A stretch of DNA of 64,000 bases from an uncultured Bacteroidaceae bacterium (GCA_905235305.1 CAJOLC010000011.1:37147-101146), one strand, 5' to 3'. Shown: positions 19,623 through 30,131, numbered from the stretch's first letter. Notes: generated by a model from the letters alone, not told the origin. Made by a program: numbers and translations.

Positions 19623-19728
19623 ATCCGGCGTATTCCGTCGCCTTTTTCACCACGCCGGAAAGTGACACATTGCCAGCTTTACGGGCAAAACAATAGCAAT
19701 CTGACATTTCACCCAAGGTAAAAAGAAA

Positions 19729-19765
19729 GGCGGCAAGACTGCCTCGATGCAATCCTGCCGCCCTG
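19729..19765 (-). terminator. Terminator for glyA
   Basis: GGCGGCA...TGCCGCC stem with A-rich side toward the minus-strand 3' end. Confidence 0.65.
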
Positions 19766-19799
19766 TGCGTTTTCTTATCTGCTACGCTTCCGGTTTTCC

Positions 19800-21080
19800 T
19801 TAATAAGCGAAGATGGGGTACTTCTCCATGATGGCGTTGACCTCGCTGCGTACCTGAGCGATGACAGCCTCGTCCTCCGGAGCATTGAGCACGCGTTCGA
19901 TGAACTCGGCAATCTTGACCATGAGGTCTTCCTTAGCACCACGCGTGGTGAGGGCCGGCGTGCCGAGGCGGATGCCGGAGGTCTGGAAAGCGCTGCGGCT
20001 ATCGAAGGGCACCATGTTCTTGTTCACTGTGAGGTCGGCAGCCACGAGTGCCTTCTCTGCCACCTTACCCGTGAGGTCGGGGTACTTCGAGCGCAAGTCG
20101 ACGAGCATGGAATGGTTGTCCGTGCCGCCGCTCACGATGTCGAAGCCGCGCTTGATGAGTTCCTCGGCAAGCACTGCAGCGTTCTTCTTCACCTGCTTTG
20201 CCCACTCTTTGAACTCGGGCTGGAGTGCCTCGCCGAAAGCAACAGCCTTGGCTGCGATGACGTGCTCCAGCGGGCCGCCCTGGATGCCAGGGAATACGGC
20301 GCTGTTCAGCAAAGCCGACATCTTCTTGACCTCACCCTTGGGCGTGGTCTTGCCCCACGGATTGTCGAAGTCCTTACCCATGAGGATGATGCCGCCACGC
20401 GGGCCGCGAAGGGTCTTGTGGGTAGTACTCGTCACGATGTGGGCGTACTTCACGGGGTTGTCGAGCAAGCCTGCAGCGATGAGTCCGGCAGGGTGCGCCA
20501 TGTCAATCATCAGGATGGCACCCACCTTGTCGGCAATCTGACGCATCCGGGCATAGTCCCACTCGCGGCTGTAAGCCGAGCCGCCGCCGACGATGAGCTT
20601 CGGCTTGTGCTCCAGCGCAAGCTGCTCCATCTCGTCGTAGTCCACGCGGCCAGTCTCCTTCTTCAGGTTGTATCCGACCGGCTTATAGATGATGCCGCTG
20701 GTGTTCACCAGGGAGCCGTGGCTGAGGTGGCCGCCGTGGTCGAGGTTCAGGCCCATGAAGGTGTCGCCGGGATTCATGCAGGCCAGGAAGACGGCAGCAT
20801 TTGCCTGAGCACCCGAATGCGGCTGCACGTTGGCATACTCTGCGTCGAAGAGCTTGCAGATGCGGTCTATGGCAAGCTGCTCAACCTCGTCCACCACCTG
20901 GCAACCGCCATAATAGCGCTTGCCGGGATAGCCCTCGGCGTATTTGTTAGTCAGGCACGAGCCCATGGCCGCCATAACTTGGTCACTCACATAATTCTCT
21001 GAGGCAATGAGTTCCATGCCCCTGCGCTGTCGCTGATTCTCCTTCTCAATGAGGGAGAAGATGGTTGAATCCTGATTCAT
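19800..21080 (-). CDS. glyA: Serine hydroxymethyltransferase
   Basis: [49 protein letters not shown]. Confidence 0.97.
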   Translation of the reverse strand: MNQDSTIFSLIEKENQRQRRGMELIASENYVSDQVMAAMGSCLTNKYAEGYPGKRYYGGCQVVDEVEQLAIDRICKLFDAEYANVQPHSGAQANAAVFLACMNPGDTFMGLNLDHGGHLSHGSLVNTSGIIYKPVGYNLKKETGRVDYDEMEQLALEHKPKLIVGGGSAYSREWDYARMRQIADKVGAILMIDMAHPAGLIAAGLLDNPVKYAHIVTSTTHKTLRGPRGGIILMGKDFDNPWGKTTPKGEVKKMSALLNSAVFPGIQGGPLEHVIAAKAVAFGEALQPEFKEWAKQVKKNAAVLAEELIKRGFDIVSGGTDNHSMLVDLRSKYPDLTGKVAEKALVAADLTVNKNMVPFDSRSAFQTSGIRLGTPALTTRGAKEDLMVKIAEFIERVLNAPEDEAVIAQVRSEVNAIMEKYPIFAY

Positions 21081-21084
21081 GTCT

Positions 21085-21540
21085 TTATACTAATTTAACG
21101 TCTGATAAGTTGATTTCCCTGTTGCAGTAGTGGCACTGAAGGATTCCCCTATCCTTGCCAAGGAAGTGGAAACGCGTCCGCATCGGCTCGTTGTTGGTTA
21201 TGCACTTGTGATTATCGCAGCGGACGATGCCAATCAGTTCCTCGGGCATCCTCACCTCCTTCTTTTCAACCACCTCGTAGTCGCGTATGACGCTAAGCGT
21301 CACATTAGGCGCCACGACGGAAAGCTGATTGATCTCATCGTCGGAGAAGAACTTGTCGGCAATCTTGATAATGCTCTTGCTGCCCATCTTCTTACTCTTG
21401 AGGTTATAGCCGATGGTTACAGCCGAACGCTCTGCCTCGAGGTGGAGCAGGCCGATTACTTCGAAGAGCTTGGCGGAAGGTATGTGGTCGATGACCGTAC
21501 CATTCTCGAGGGCAGCCACCTGCAATTCCTGTCGTTTCAT
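21085..21540 (-). CDS. pyrI: Aspartate carbamoyltransferase regulatory chain
   Basis: [24 protein letters not shown]; zinc cysteines CDNHKC...CHYC. Confidence 0.93.
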   Translation of the reverse strand: MKRQELQVAALENGTVIDHIPSAKLFEVIGLLHLEAERSAVTIGYNLKSKKMGSKSIIKIADKFFSDDEINQLSVVAPNVTLSVIRDYEVVEKKEVRMPEELIGIVRCDNHKCITNNEPMRTRFHFLGKDRGILQCHYCNREINLSDVKLV

Positions 21541-21623
21541 GTTCTGATGTTTAGAAAATGTGAAACAAGGATAATAAGACAAGCCACGCACGCTCTCTCT
21601 TATTCTCCTATTTTCTTAATTTC

Positions 21624-22571
21624 TTATTTTATAATTGTCTTGTCGTTGATAATGTCTTCGAGTGTAATGCCCAAGGCATCGCAGAGGATTGCCTGACGCG
21701 CATAGAGACCATTGCGCGCCTGCTGGAAATAGTAGGCGTAGGGTGTATCGTCGATGCAGTACTCTATCTCGTTGACCCGAGGCAACGGATGGAGTATCTT
21801 CATGTTCGGCCTTGCCTTGGAGAGCATGGCGCACTTCAGGAGGTAACGGTCCTTAACGCGTTCGTACTCGTCAAGGTCCGTAAAGCGTTCCCTTTGCACA
21901 CGTGTCATATATAATATGTCTGCGCCTGCAATCGTATCGGCATCGAAGTCCTGATGCTCCACAAACCTGATGCCCTTCTCGCGGCAGTACATTTTATAGT
22001 GCTCAGGCATCGCCAGCTCGTCGGGAGCAATGAAGTGGAAAGTCGGATTGAAGTGACGCATCGCCGTCAACAGACTATGAACCGTACGGCCATACTTCAA
22101 GTCGCCTACAAGATAGATGTTGAGGTCATCAAGCGTCCCCTGCGTCTGGAAGATGGTATAAAGGTCAAGCATCGTCTGGCTTGGATGCTGATTAGCGCCG
22201 TCGCCAGCATTGACAATTGGCACGGGGGACACTTCGCTGGCGTACTGAGCTGCGCCCTCCAGGTAGTGCCGCATCACGATAATGTCGGCATAGTTCGACA
22301 CCATCATTATCGTGTCCTTGAGCGTCTCTCCCTTCGTCCCACTCGTCACCTTCGGGTCGGCAAAGCCAATAACCTTTGCGCCCAGACGATTGGCCGCAGT
22401 CTCAAAGCTGAGACGTGTGCGGGTACTTGGCTCGAAGAATAACGTAGCAACAATCCTTCCCTCGAGAAGGCGACGGTTGGGATGCTTCTCGAACTCTCCA
22501 GCCATACGGATAAGGTATTCTATCTTCTCACGCGTATGGGAGGAAATGGTTACAAGACTTCTGGTTTGCAT
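21624..22571 (-). CDS. pyrB: Aspartate carbamoyltransferase catalytic chain
   Basis: [32 protein letters not shown]. Confidence 0.95.
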   Translation of the reverse strand: MQTRSLVTISSHTREKIEYLIRMAGEFEKHPNRRLLEGRIVATLFFEPSTRTRLSFETAANRLGAKVIGFADPKVTSGTKGETLKDTIMMVSNYADIIVMRHYLEGAAQYASEVSPVPIVNAGDGANQHPSQTMLDLYTIFQTQGTLDDLNIYLVGDLKYGRTVHSLLTAMRHFNPTFHFIAPDELAMPEHYKMYCREKGIRFVEHQDFDADTIAGADILYMTRVQRERFTDLDEYERVKDRYLLKCAMLSKARPNMKILHPLPRVNEIEYCIDDTPYAYYFQQARNGLYARQAILCDALGITLEDIINDKTIIK

Positions 22572-22598
22572 TACTGTTACTATATAGTTTTTTCAGTG

Positions 22599-22606
22599 CA
22601 AAGATA
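22599..22606 (-). promoter_or_regulatory. -7 element (CAAAGATA) for pyrB
   Basis: TATCTTTG on the minus strand upstream of pyrB. Confidence 0.55.
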
Positions 22607-22701
22607 CATAAAAAAGAAGTAATGAAGGGATAAGAATGGATAATTTTATGCACAAATAAAAATTTATGAATTAAGCATTATGATTTATGAATTAAAAGTC
22701 G

Positions 22702-22709
22702 TACCTTTG
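22702..22709 (+). promoter_or_regulatory. -7 element TACCTTTG for the class A PBP gene
   Basis: Upstream of the start at 22731. Confidence 0.55.
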
Positions 22710-22730
22710 TGTCCTAAAACTATATCTCAC

Positions 22731-25070
22731 ATGAGAAAGAAGGTATTCCGCTTCCTTTGGATATGCTACATATTGGGAATTCTTTCTATTGGCATTGTAT
22801 TCGTCTGTATATTTACGGGTGTCATCGGCTATATGCCCGACATCAAGCAGCTGCAGAATCCCGTCAATAAATTCGCCACTCAGGTCTTCTCTGCCGACGG
22901 GAAGCAACTCGGGACCTGGAGTTACAGCAGTGCCAACCGTGTATTTGCCGACTATAACGAACTGCCCCCCGCCCTCGTCCAGGCACTTGTCGCGACGGAA
23001 GATGTACGCTTCTACGAACATAACGGCATCGACTTCCAAGCCCTCCTGCGTGCTATCGTGAAGCGAGGAGTACTCCAGCAGAAGAGTGCCGGCGGCGGAA
23101 GCACCATCACGCAACAGCTTGCCAAGCAGCTTTACTCCGAGAAGGCTGCCACGACAACGGAGCGTCTCTTGCAAAAGCCTATCGAATGGGTGATTGCACT
23201 CAAGCTGGAACGTTTCTACACGAAGGAGGAAATCATCGGTATGTACTTTAACTACTTCGACTTCCTCCACAATGCTGTCGGCATAAAGACAGCCGCCCAG
23301 ACTTACTTCGGGAAAAGCCCTTCCGACCTCGACACCTGCCAATGCGCCCTGCTTGTAGGCATGTGCAAGAACCCCAGCTACTACAATCCTGTCCGCCGCC
23401 CGGAGCGTTGCATCGACCGACGCAATACGGTACTGATGCAAATGGAGAAGGCCGGCTTCCTCTCTGAAGAGCAAAGGGAGGAGCTGAGAGAGCGTCCGCT
23501 TGGACTGAGCTTCCATCGTGTGAGCCACAAGGAAGGGCATGCCACTTACCTTCGCGACTATTTGCGTCAAGTCCTGATGGCTAAGAAGCCTGTCCGCAGC
23601 GACTATGCCTCATGGCAAGGACAGAAGTTCTACGAGGACTCGCTTGCATGGGAACGCGATCCCATATACGGATGGTGCAACAAGAACTACAATCGGGACG
23701 GGCGTCCCTACAACATATATACCGACGGCCTGAAGGTGTACACCACCATCGACAGCCGCATGCAGGAATATGCCGAGCTGGCTGTTGCCAAGCATGTTAC
23801 AGGCGAATTGCAGCCGCTCTTTGACAAGGAACAACGCGGCAACAGGAATGCTCCCTACGCTGCCGCCATCTCTGCTGCCAAAGCCAAAGAGAACCTTGCA
23901 AGGGCGAAGCGTCAAAGTCCTCGTTACATCGAGATGAAGAAGGCTGGGCATTCCACTGAGGAGATTGACAAAGCCTTCAATACGCCCATCGAGATGACGG
24001 TATATACGACTGAGGGCGACAAGGATACCTTGATGTCGCCGCTTGACAGTATTCGCTATTACAAGTCCTTCCTCCGCACGGGCTTCATGTGTATGGACAC
24101 CGAGACGGGGCATGTGAAGGCTTATGTGGGCGGTGTCGACTACAGCCACTTCCAGTATGACATGTGTACGCTGGGCAAGAATCAGGTCGGTTCTACCATA
24201 AAGCCGTACCTCTATTCGCTGGCGATGGAGAGCGGATGGTCGCCTTGTGACGTGGCTCCGAACGAGCAGCGGACCTACATGATACCAGGGAGCGGAGCAT
24301 GGACGCCCCGTAACGGCAGCCGTGCACGCTATGGCGAGATGGTGACATTGAAGTGGGGATTGTCGACGAGTAACAACTGGATTTCCGCTTACTTGTTGAG
24401 CCAGCTCAGCCCTGACCTGTTTGTCAAGCTCCTGCATGACTTTGGCATTCAGAACCAGAGCATACATCCTTCGCTTTCCCTCTGTCTCGGTCCGTGCGAC
24501 ATTTCTGTTGCCGAGATGGTCGGAGCCTACTCTGCCTTCCCGCAGAAAGGCGTCCGTCGCACGCCGCTCTATGTTACTCGCATTGAGGACAGCGATGGGA
24601 ATGTGCTGGCACAATTCCAGTCGAGGGTGAAAGAGGTCATTTCCGAGGAGAGCGCCTACAAGATGATTGTCATGATGCGAGGTGTCGTCGATGGCGGCAC
24701 GGGCTCTCGCATGCGTAACCGTTACAATATCAAGGCTCCCATGGGCGGCAAGACGGGTACGACCAACGATAATAGCGACGGCTGGTTCGTGGGTTATACG
24801 CCGCGGCTAAGCTTCGGCGCGTGGGTTGGTGGCGACGAACATGACATCCACTTCGCCAGCATGGCATACGGCCAGGGTGCAAACGCAGCGCTTCCCATCG
24901 CAGCATATTTCCTCCAGAAGGTCTATGCAGACAGCCATCTGGACTACAGTCAGACGGAGGACTTCGACATTCCTGCCGGCTTCGACCCCTGTGGAAGCAT
25001 CGTTGCAGAGGTAGAAGAAGAGGAAGAAGAAGAGTTCGACGAGTTTGACTTTTACCATGACGAGGAGTAA
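22731..25070 (+). CDS. Class A penicillin-binding protein (PBP1A type)
   Basis: Glycosyltransferase EDVRFYEHNGIDFQALLRA, GGSTITQQLAKQ; transpeptidase STIKPYLY, STSNNWIS, GKTGTTND. Confidence 0.92.
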   Translation: MRKKVFRFLWICYILGILSIGIVFVCIFTGVIGYMPDIKQLQNPVNKFATQVFSADGKQLGTWSYSSANRVFADYNELPPALVQALVATEDVRFYEHNGIDFQALLRAIVKRGVLQQKSAGGGSTITQQLAKQLYSEKAATTTERLLQKPIEWVIALKLERFYTKEEIIGMYFNYFDFLHNAVGIKTAAQTYFGKSPSDLDTCQCALLVGMCKNPSYYNPVRRPERCIDRRNTVLMQMEKAGFLSEEQREELRERPLGLSFHRVSHKEGHATYLRDYLRQVLMAKKPVRSDYASWQGQKFYEDSLAWERDPIYGWCNKNYNRDGRPYNIYTDGLKVYTTIDSRMQEYAELAVAKHVTGELQPLFDKEQRGNRNAPYAAAISAAKAKENLARAKRQSPRYIEMKKAGHSTEEIDKAFNTPIEMTVYTTEGDKDTLMSPLDSIRYYKSFLRTGFMCMDTETGHVKAYVGGVDYSHFQYDMCTLGKNQVGSTIKPYLYSLAMESGWSPCDVAPNEQRTYMIPGSGAWTPRNGSRARYGEMVTLKWGLSTSNNWISAYLLSQLSPDLFVKLLHDFGIQNQSIHPSLSLCLGPCDISVAEMVGAYSAFPQKGVRRTPLYVTRIEDSDGNVLAQFQSRVKEVISEESAYKMIVMMRGVVDGGTGSRMRNRYNIKAPMGGKTGTTNDNSDGWFVGYTPRLSFGAWVGGDEHDIHFASMAYGQGANAALPIAAYFLQKVYADSHLDYSQTEDFDIPAGFDPCGSIVAEVEEEEEEEFDEFDFYHDEE

Positions 25071-25229
25071 AATAAGCTGACTCTCAACCTCCCCCCGCCC
25101 ATCCATGCTCCCATATCCTCAGGCACGTTCCTGTTCCTCCAAAGGGCACCTGCGTTTGATATAAATCAACAAAAAGGGCCTTTCTGCAATATTTTTTACC
25201 TGTTTTATTGCAGATTTAAGGAATCGCCG

Positions 25230-25382
25230 TACCTTTGCAGCGTAAAACAGAACCAACCATAATTACTACGGAAAAGTAAGATGGTTTGACTGTTTAGGGA
25301 AAAAGATTTGTTTGAAGGTTAATAATAGTTGTTAGTTTTAGTTTTTGGAGAAGCAATCCGTGAGGACAGCTTCTTTTTTTTG
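25230..25382 (+). ncRNA. Candidate small RNA transcription unit
   Basis: TTG-19 nt-TACCTTTG promoter (25208-25237), hairpin 25255-25286, terminator GAAGC-aa-TCC-gtga-GGA-ca-GCTTC plus T-run (25350-25381); no ORF. Confidence 0.45.
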
Positions 25383-25466
25383 TCCCTATGCGAAGGGAGG
25401 TCCGGGCTGACGCTCCGATGCCGACGCAGCAATGCTTTGAGCGGGGAATCATAGTGCCTCAGGGCT

Positions 25467-25780
25467 GACATCAGGTCGCCCCGGCATAGCCCTTCCGGAG
25501 ATGTCTGTAAAACGACGCGTCCCTATGGACAGAGCGACGCGTCCCTATGGGCAGAGCGACACGTCCCTGTTGGCAATGCGACTATAGGATTAAAAACATC
25601 ACATGTGAAGCTTTAGCTCGACGTTAGTCAAGCCGGACGATTTGGCTGCAGTCCATATGAATTTTAATTGGTGTCCGGCAAATACGTTTCATCCTCGTTT
25701 ATAACCCATGTGTTTATAGGCGCTGGCCAGTAATTATAAACGAAATGGGCTTCAGGCCGTTTTCCTACCGGACACCAATA
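25467..25780. mobile_element. Second copy of the composite repeat element; 22-bp array outside the TIR pair
   Basis: GACATC...cccttccggaGATGTC hairpin, 22-bp array, then ATTGGTGTCCGG...CCGGACACCAAT inverted pair 25667-25779. Confidence 0.55.
25512..25577. repeat. 3 x 22-bp tandem repeat, same family as 1807-1894
   Basis: ACGACGCGTCCCTATGGACAGA / GCGACGCGTCCCTATGGGCAGA / GCGACACGTCCCTGTTGGCAAT. Confidence 0.9.
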
Positions 25781-25853
25781 GATTACTCTGACTTCGGGGG
25801 AAGAGTGCTGCGTCTTTGAGCTAAGGAACCGTATTCCCCGAACGACATATGCT

Positions 25854-25899
25854 AAGCCCCCTGCCGACGAACCAGTAAGGCGTACCGACAGGGGGCTTA
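25854..25899 (-). terminator. Hairpin downstream of the calpain-like gene
   Basis: AAGCCCCCTGCCG...CGACAGGGGGCTT inverted repeat. Confidence 0.6.
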
Positions 25900-25927
25900 T
25901 GCATCTGATGCTCTACGAAGCTACATC

Positions 25928-27526
25928 CTACTCATCTACGAAGTCCAGGAGCGTCTTGCCTTCGGGGATTGGAATAGGCTTGTAGTCTTTCACGCCATAC
26001 ATACGCAGCATCTCCTCCGATGGATTGAGGTCCATATACATAGGCCTGAAGCGTGGCGGCGTGTAACCTCCGAGGTCCTCCTTCTTGTACTGCGCCATCT
26101 GCTCGCCCGGATAGACGAGACGGAAGTCGACCAGACGCAGCTTCTCGTGGTCATTAGGAATCTTGAGCTTGCCGTCAGTCTTGTTGGATGAAGAGGAGCC
26201 ACTCGGCTCGTTGCCCCAAGGATTGCGCATGACGAACAGATAGTCGGCGCCCTCGTCAGGATACATTACCGTAAAGGCATGGCCTGTAACTGTCTCCAAT
26301 TCGCCCATCATGACACCGCTCTCATGGAAGCCTCCCACGCTGATCATGCCATTGCTGAGAGCATAGTCGACAATCAACGAGTACTCCGAGTTGTAGAGAT
26401 AGTCGCCCCAGCCGAAGCTGTAGCTCACGCCGTTGCCCGTGAAGGGAGGAGCCGCATGTTCCGTACCTATGCCACCTATCTTGTTGCACTTGAACCGTGT
26501 CTCCCATTTCATCAAAGCCTTCTCCATGATGGTCGCCCAGTTGTACTTGTTGCTCTTGCCGAACACCTGACCGCAGTTGCCACTGACGTCACACATCAGC
26601 TTGTTGTCCACGACGACATCGACAGGATTACCCATCGGGTCGAACATGTGAACAGTAAACTTTGTGGTGCTGTTCTGTTCGATGACAGTCTTAATCCATT
26701 CAGGATAGATGTAGGCAAACGACGCGAAGACGGCGCACATGCAACAGTCTCCGATGCTATGCTGGTTGACATCCGCCGGAACAGGCGAAGCAGACATGGG
26801 ATAGAGCGTAATGGTCTTGGCCGTCCATCTCCAGCCGCTCAGCTCGTGCCAGCTGAGGTCGGGCTGGTTGTTGGGATCGGCCAGCCACGTCTTGTCCTCG
26901 TCTGTTGCGGCCGCGAAGCGCTCGAAGTTCTTACCCATGGGCGTAATCGTCGAGCCGGAATAGCCGCCTTTGAGGTTGGAAGCCCACAGCTTTTCCTTAT
27001 CGCCATATTGCGCCCTCGTCAAGTAGTTCGCAGGTTGCGGTGCCAAAGTAGCCAGGTCTATCGACTTGTAGAAATAGTATCTGCTCGTTCCTTGCTTGAG
27101 TGCAAGCAAATCACCTTCCATGGCAAAGATTTCATACTTAAGGTTTGTCGTGGATTCCTCGCGCTGTGCATAGAACACCTCGCCAGGGAGTGCACCGTTC
27201 TCGCTGTATGTCAGATTATAGACAAGCTCTGATGAAGGCTTGATCCACTTCATCTTTGGGCCTGCCGTGAAAACGATAATCTCGGTGCCGTTGTAGTGTG
27301 TCTTGGTGCCGGTTCCGTTGTTGGCAACCTTCCACCCAAGATACCAGACCCCGTCAAGCTCGCCTGGAGCAGCGCCTTCCACTATCTCCATGTAGCAGAT
27401 GTCATCAATGGGGCATGACAGAATGCCTTGATTCTTGAGCACGATGTCAACACGACGTTGTGCCGATGCTGCCGTGCAGAGCGCGAGCATAAGCAAGGCT
27501 GAGCTGATAAAACGATTTGCTTTCAT
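25928..27526 (-). CDS. Secreted calpain-like (C2 family) cysteine protease
   Basis: Signal peptide; HSIGDCCMCAVFASFAYIYPEW (Cys), TGHAFTVMY (His), MRNPWGNE (Asn). Confidence 0.75.
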   Translation of the reverse strand: MKANRFISSALLMLALCTAASAQRRVDIVLKNQGILSCPIDDICYMEIVEGAAPGELDGVWYLGWKVANNGTGTKTHYNGTEIIVFTAGPKMKWIKPSSELVYNLTYSENGALPGEVFYAQREESTTNLKYEIFAMEGDLLALKQGTSRYYFYKSIDLATLAPQPANYLTRAQYGDKEKLWASNLKGGYSGSTITPMGKNFERFAAATDEDKTWLADPNNQPDLSWHELSGWRWTAKTITLYPMSASPVPADVNQHSIGDCCMCAVFASFAYIYPEWIKTVIEQNSTTKFTVHMFDPMGNPVDVVVDNKLMCDVSGNCGQVFGKSNKYNWATIMEKALMKWETRFKCNKIGGIGTEHAAPPFTGNGVSYSFGWGDYLYNSEYSLIVDYALSNGMISVGGFHESGVMMGELETVTGHAFTVMYPDEGADYLFVMRNPWGNEPSGSSSSNKTDGKLKIPNDHEKLRLVDFRLVYPGEQMAQYKKEDLGGYTPPRFRPMYMDLNPSEEMLRMYGVKDYKPIPIPEGKTLLDFVDE

Positions 27527-27617
27527 GTCTTAATACATTATATATTATATGGAGTGTTTGTATCTTTGCATAGACAGGACCCTTTGCGATGATTCATTCC
27601 TCTGTTTGGGTCCTTTG

Positions 27618-28400
27618 TCATTTCGTGTGAATTTGTCGCTGACGTACGGCTTCGAAGAGGAGGATTGCAGCACTCACGGAGACATTGAGCGAGTCGAGCC
27701 GGCCGAGCATCGGTATGCGGATGTGTGCGTCTGCAGCGTTTCGCCACGGCATGGTCAAGCCCGTGGATTCCGTTCCCATGACGATGGCGGTGCCGCGAGT
27801 CATGGGTGTGTCGTAGTAGAGACGTGAGTCCTGCAGTTGTGCCGTGAGGATTTGTATGTCGTTTGCCTTGAAGAAGCGGATGCATTCCTCAGTGGTGCAG
27901 GCCACGCACGGCACGGTGAAGAGTGCGCCAAGCGAGGATCGTATGAGGTTCGGGTTGTAGATATCGGTGAGAGGATCACAGATTATGACCGCATCGACTG
28001 CAGCCGCATCGGCGCTTCTCAGCACAGCTCCGAGGTTTCCTGGCTTTTCTACGCTCTCGAGGACGATAAAGAGTGGGGCTTCGGGAAGTGTGAGGTCGGC
28101 AAGCGAGAGATGTCGTTCTTCCACGAGGGCCACGATGCCTTCGGTGCCGCCACGGTAGGCGATGCGTTCATAGACGTTGGAAGAGACCTGGATTGTCTCT
28201 GTTCCGGGCGGCAAAGTGAACGGCGCTTCGGCTATCTCGTCGCAGATGAAGACCGTGCGGAGCGTGTAGCCTGCGCTGATGCAATGCTCCACTTCGCGTC
28301 TGCCCTCCACAATGAAGAGGCCGTCTTCCCTGCGTCTGGACGACTTTTGCCCAAGCAGGAGGAGGTGTTTGATGCGTGGATTCTGTGTACTTGTTATCAT
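27618..28400 (-). CDS. TrmH/SpoU family RNA 2'-O-methyltransferase
   Basis: ESVEKPGNLGAVLRSADAAAVDAVI, IVMGTESTGL, IPMLGRLDSLNVSVSAAIL. Confidence 0.9.
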   Translation of the reverse strand: MITSTQNPRIKHLLLLGQKSSRRREDGLFIVEGRREVEHCISAGYTLRTVFICDEIAEAPFTLPPGTETIQVSSNVYERIAYRGGTEGIVALVEERHLSLADLTLPEAPLFIVLESVEKPGNLGAVLRSADAAAVDAVIICDPLTDIYNPNLIRSSLGALFTVPCVACTTEECIRFFKANDIQILTAQLQDSRLYYDTPMTRGTAIVMGTESTGLTMPWRNAADAHIRIPMLGRLDSLNVSVSAAILLFEAVRQRQIHTK

Positions 28401-28402
28401 TC

Positions 28403-29620
28403 CTACTTCGTCCTTCCCGTATAGGCGTCGATGCCCGACGTGTCGATGGAGTGCGAGAAGAAGCGTTCGGCAGCTTTGTTGACTGCATCGTTCCAGGGTT
28501 GACTGCCGGTCAGTTGGACAACCCATAGCTTGAGCTGCTTCTTGTGCCAGTTGACCATGCAGTTGGTTCCCCAGGCTCCTCCGTGGCCGAACCACTCGTT
28601 CTCACCGTCCGTGACAGGTGCATTCAGTCCGAGGGAGTAGCCCCCCAGGCCTTGGGGACGTGTGGAAACGGCCAGGATGCTCTTGACTGTCTCCTCGCGA
28701 AGAATGCGTACGCCGTTGTCGCCTACGCCAAGATTCATCAGCATCTTGTAGAACTTCAGCTGGTCGTTTGCAGTGGTCCAGAGTCCTGCGCCTGCAGAAG
28801 CGAACACATGGCTGTCGTTGTACGGACGCTGTTCCCAGTTGTCCTGGATGCGATAGGTGGCAGGCGCGCCGTCGTGGGTCTGGTACATCTCCACCTGAGT
28901 CTTCAGTTGCTTGTCCGTGGGCCAGAACCATGTTGACTTCATCCCCAGCGGTTCGAGCACTTCTCTCCTGAGGTAGTCCTCCCACTTCATGCCCGTGATG
29001 GCCTCCACGACGGCAGCACCGATGTCGATGCCCGTGTTGGAATACGTCTCGCGAGTGCCGGGTTCGAAGAGGATGGGCGATGCCGCGGCGATGGAAGCCA
29101 CCTGCCGGATGGGTGCTCCACCCGACCATCCTCCGCCCTTCACGTCAGCGCGTTTGGCACTGCACTCGAAGGGGAAGCCTCCGGTATGGTTCAGCACCAT
29201 GCGTACGGTCAGCGTGTTCTTGGCCTTATGAAGCGTCCTGATGCCGTCCTTCTCGCTGTCCTGCACCCAGAGTTCTGCGAACTCGGGCAGGTACTTCGAC
29301 ACAGGATCGTCGAGCGAGAGCTTGCCTTCCTCCACGAGCTTGGCAATGGTGACGCCACAGAAACCCTTTGTCTGCGAGCACTGCATATAGACATTGTCGA
29401 GCCGGATAGGGCGCTTCGTCTCCACGTTGGCATAGCCGATGCAGCATGTCTCCTGTACCCCGTCGTTGTAGAAAATGCTGATGGCGCCCGGCAGCTGCCC
29501 GCTGTCCACATAAGGTTGCAGTACTTCCCTGGCAAATGATGTCTTGGAATCAACGATTTTCTTCTGTGCAGCAGCTGTAAGGCAGCACGACAAAGCAAGA
29601 AGGAATAATAGCTTTTTCAT
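28403..29620 (-). CDS. Serine hydrolase, beta-lactamase/class C family
   Basis: SQTKGFCG (SxxK), YSNTGID, GHGGAWGTN. Confidence 0.85.
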   Translation of the reverse strand: MKKLLFLLALSCCLTAAAQKKIVDSKTSFAREVLQPYVDSGQLPGAISIFYNDGVQETCCIGYANVETKRPIRLDNVYMQCSQTKGFCGVTIAKLVEEGKLSLDDPVSKYLPEFAELWVQDSEKDGIRTLHKAKNTLTVRMVLNHTGGFPFECSAKRADVKGGGWSGGAPIRQVASIAAASPILFEPGTRETYSNTGIDIGAAVVEAITGMKWEDYLRREVLEPLGMKSTWFWPTDKQLKTQVEMYQTHDGAPATYRIQDNWEQRPYNDSHVFASAGAGLWTTANDQLKFYKMLMNLGVGDNGVRILREETVKSILAVSTRPQGLGGYSLGLNAPVTDGENEWFGHGGAWGTNCMVNWHKKQLKLWVVQLTGSQPWNDAVNKAAERFFSHSIDTSGIDAYTGRTK

Positions 29621-29646
29621 AATATTACTGTATGAGTTTTGTGCCA

Positions 29647-29654
29647 CAAAGTTA
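29647..29654 (-). promoter_or_regulatory. -7 element (CAAAGTTA) for the serine hydrolase gene
   Basis: TAACTTTG on minus. Confidence 0.5.
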
Positions 29655-29999
29655 CAAAAAATAATTTATCAAACAGCCCATAAGATAAAATTCTTTTAGA
29701 AAAGGACAAAGAAAGCACATCGGAAAGCAAATCATCACTAATGACAACTTGCTACGGAAAACGTCATATTTGCTTACACCCTGCATTTCGCAACCCTGCT
29801 GAGAATGAAACGGATTCGCTCGCCCCGTACCTAGGGTAAGGGCAACGAGAATCTCGCGAGTTTTTGCAACTGCTTGAAATTGTCACAGTTACCTTTCGGC
29901 GAATGTGGCGGGACAGGTAAAAACCCTCGTTTTAGCGCATAAAATCGCCCATTTCATCGTATTTTTGGGGTCGACAACGCACATGAAAAAGCCAAAAAC

Positions 30000-30131
30000 G
30001 ACGTGTGGCGTCGGGAAAGTTGACGTGTGAAGTCAGCAAAGTAGACTCGTCATCTTAAACCTCACCAGTCGCGTCCGTTTCCCCGACATTTCACGCTCAT
30101 TTCCGCGACATTTCATGTTCAAAACAGAAAT
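30000..30131. repeat. Degenerate 22-bp tandem repeats
   Basis: GACGTGTGGCGTCGGGAAAGTT / GACGTGTGAAGTCAGCAAAGTA, then CGACATTTCACGCTCATTTCCG / CGACATTTCATGTTCAAAACAG, both 22-bp period. Confidence 0.65.

Noticed and set aside
22662-22695. Direct repeat ATTTATGAATTAA upstream of the PBP gene as another 22-bp array
   Set aside because: Spacing is 21 bp, only two partial units, and it overlaps the promoter region.
24990-25070. Acidic C-terminal tail of the class A PBP (VEEEEEEEFDEFDFYHDEE)
   Set aside because: Acidic low-complexity tails occur in many PBPs; no specific evidence for function.
27561-27568. Plus-strand TATCTTTG -7-like element between the calpain-like and SpoU genes
   Set aside because: No plus-strand gene follows; the motif is short and can occur by chance. 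An antisense transcript would need RNA-seq.
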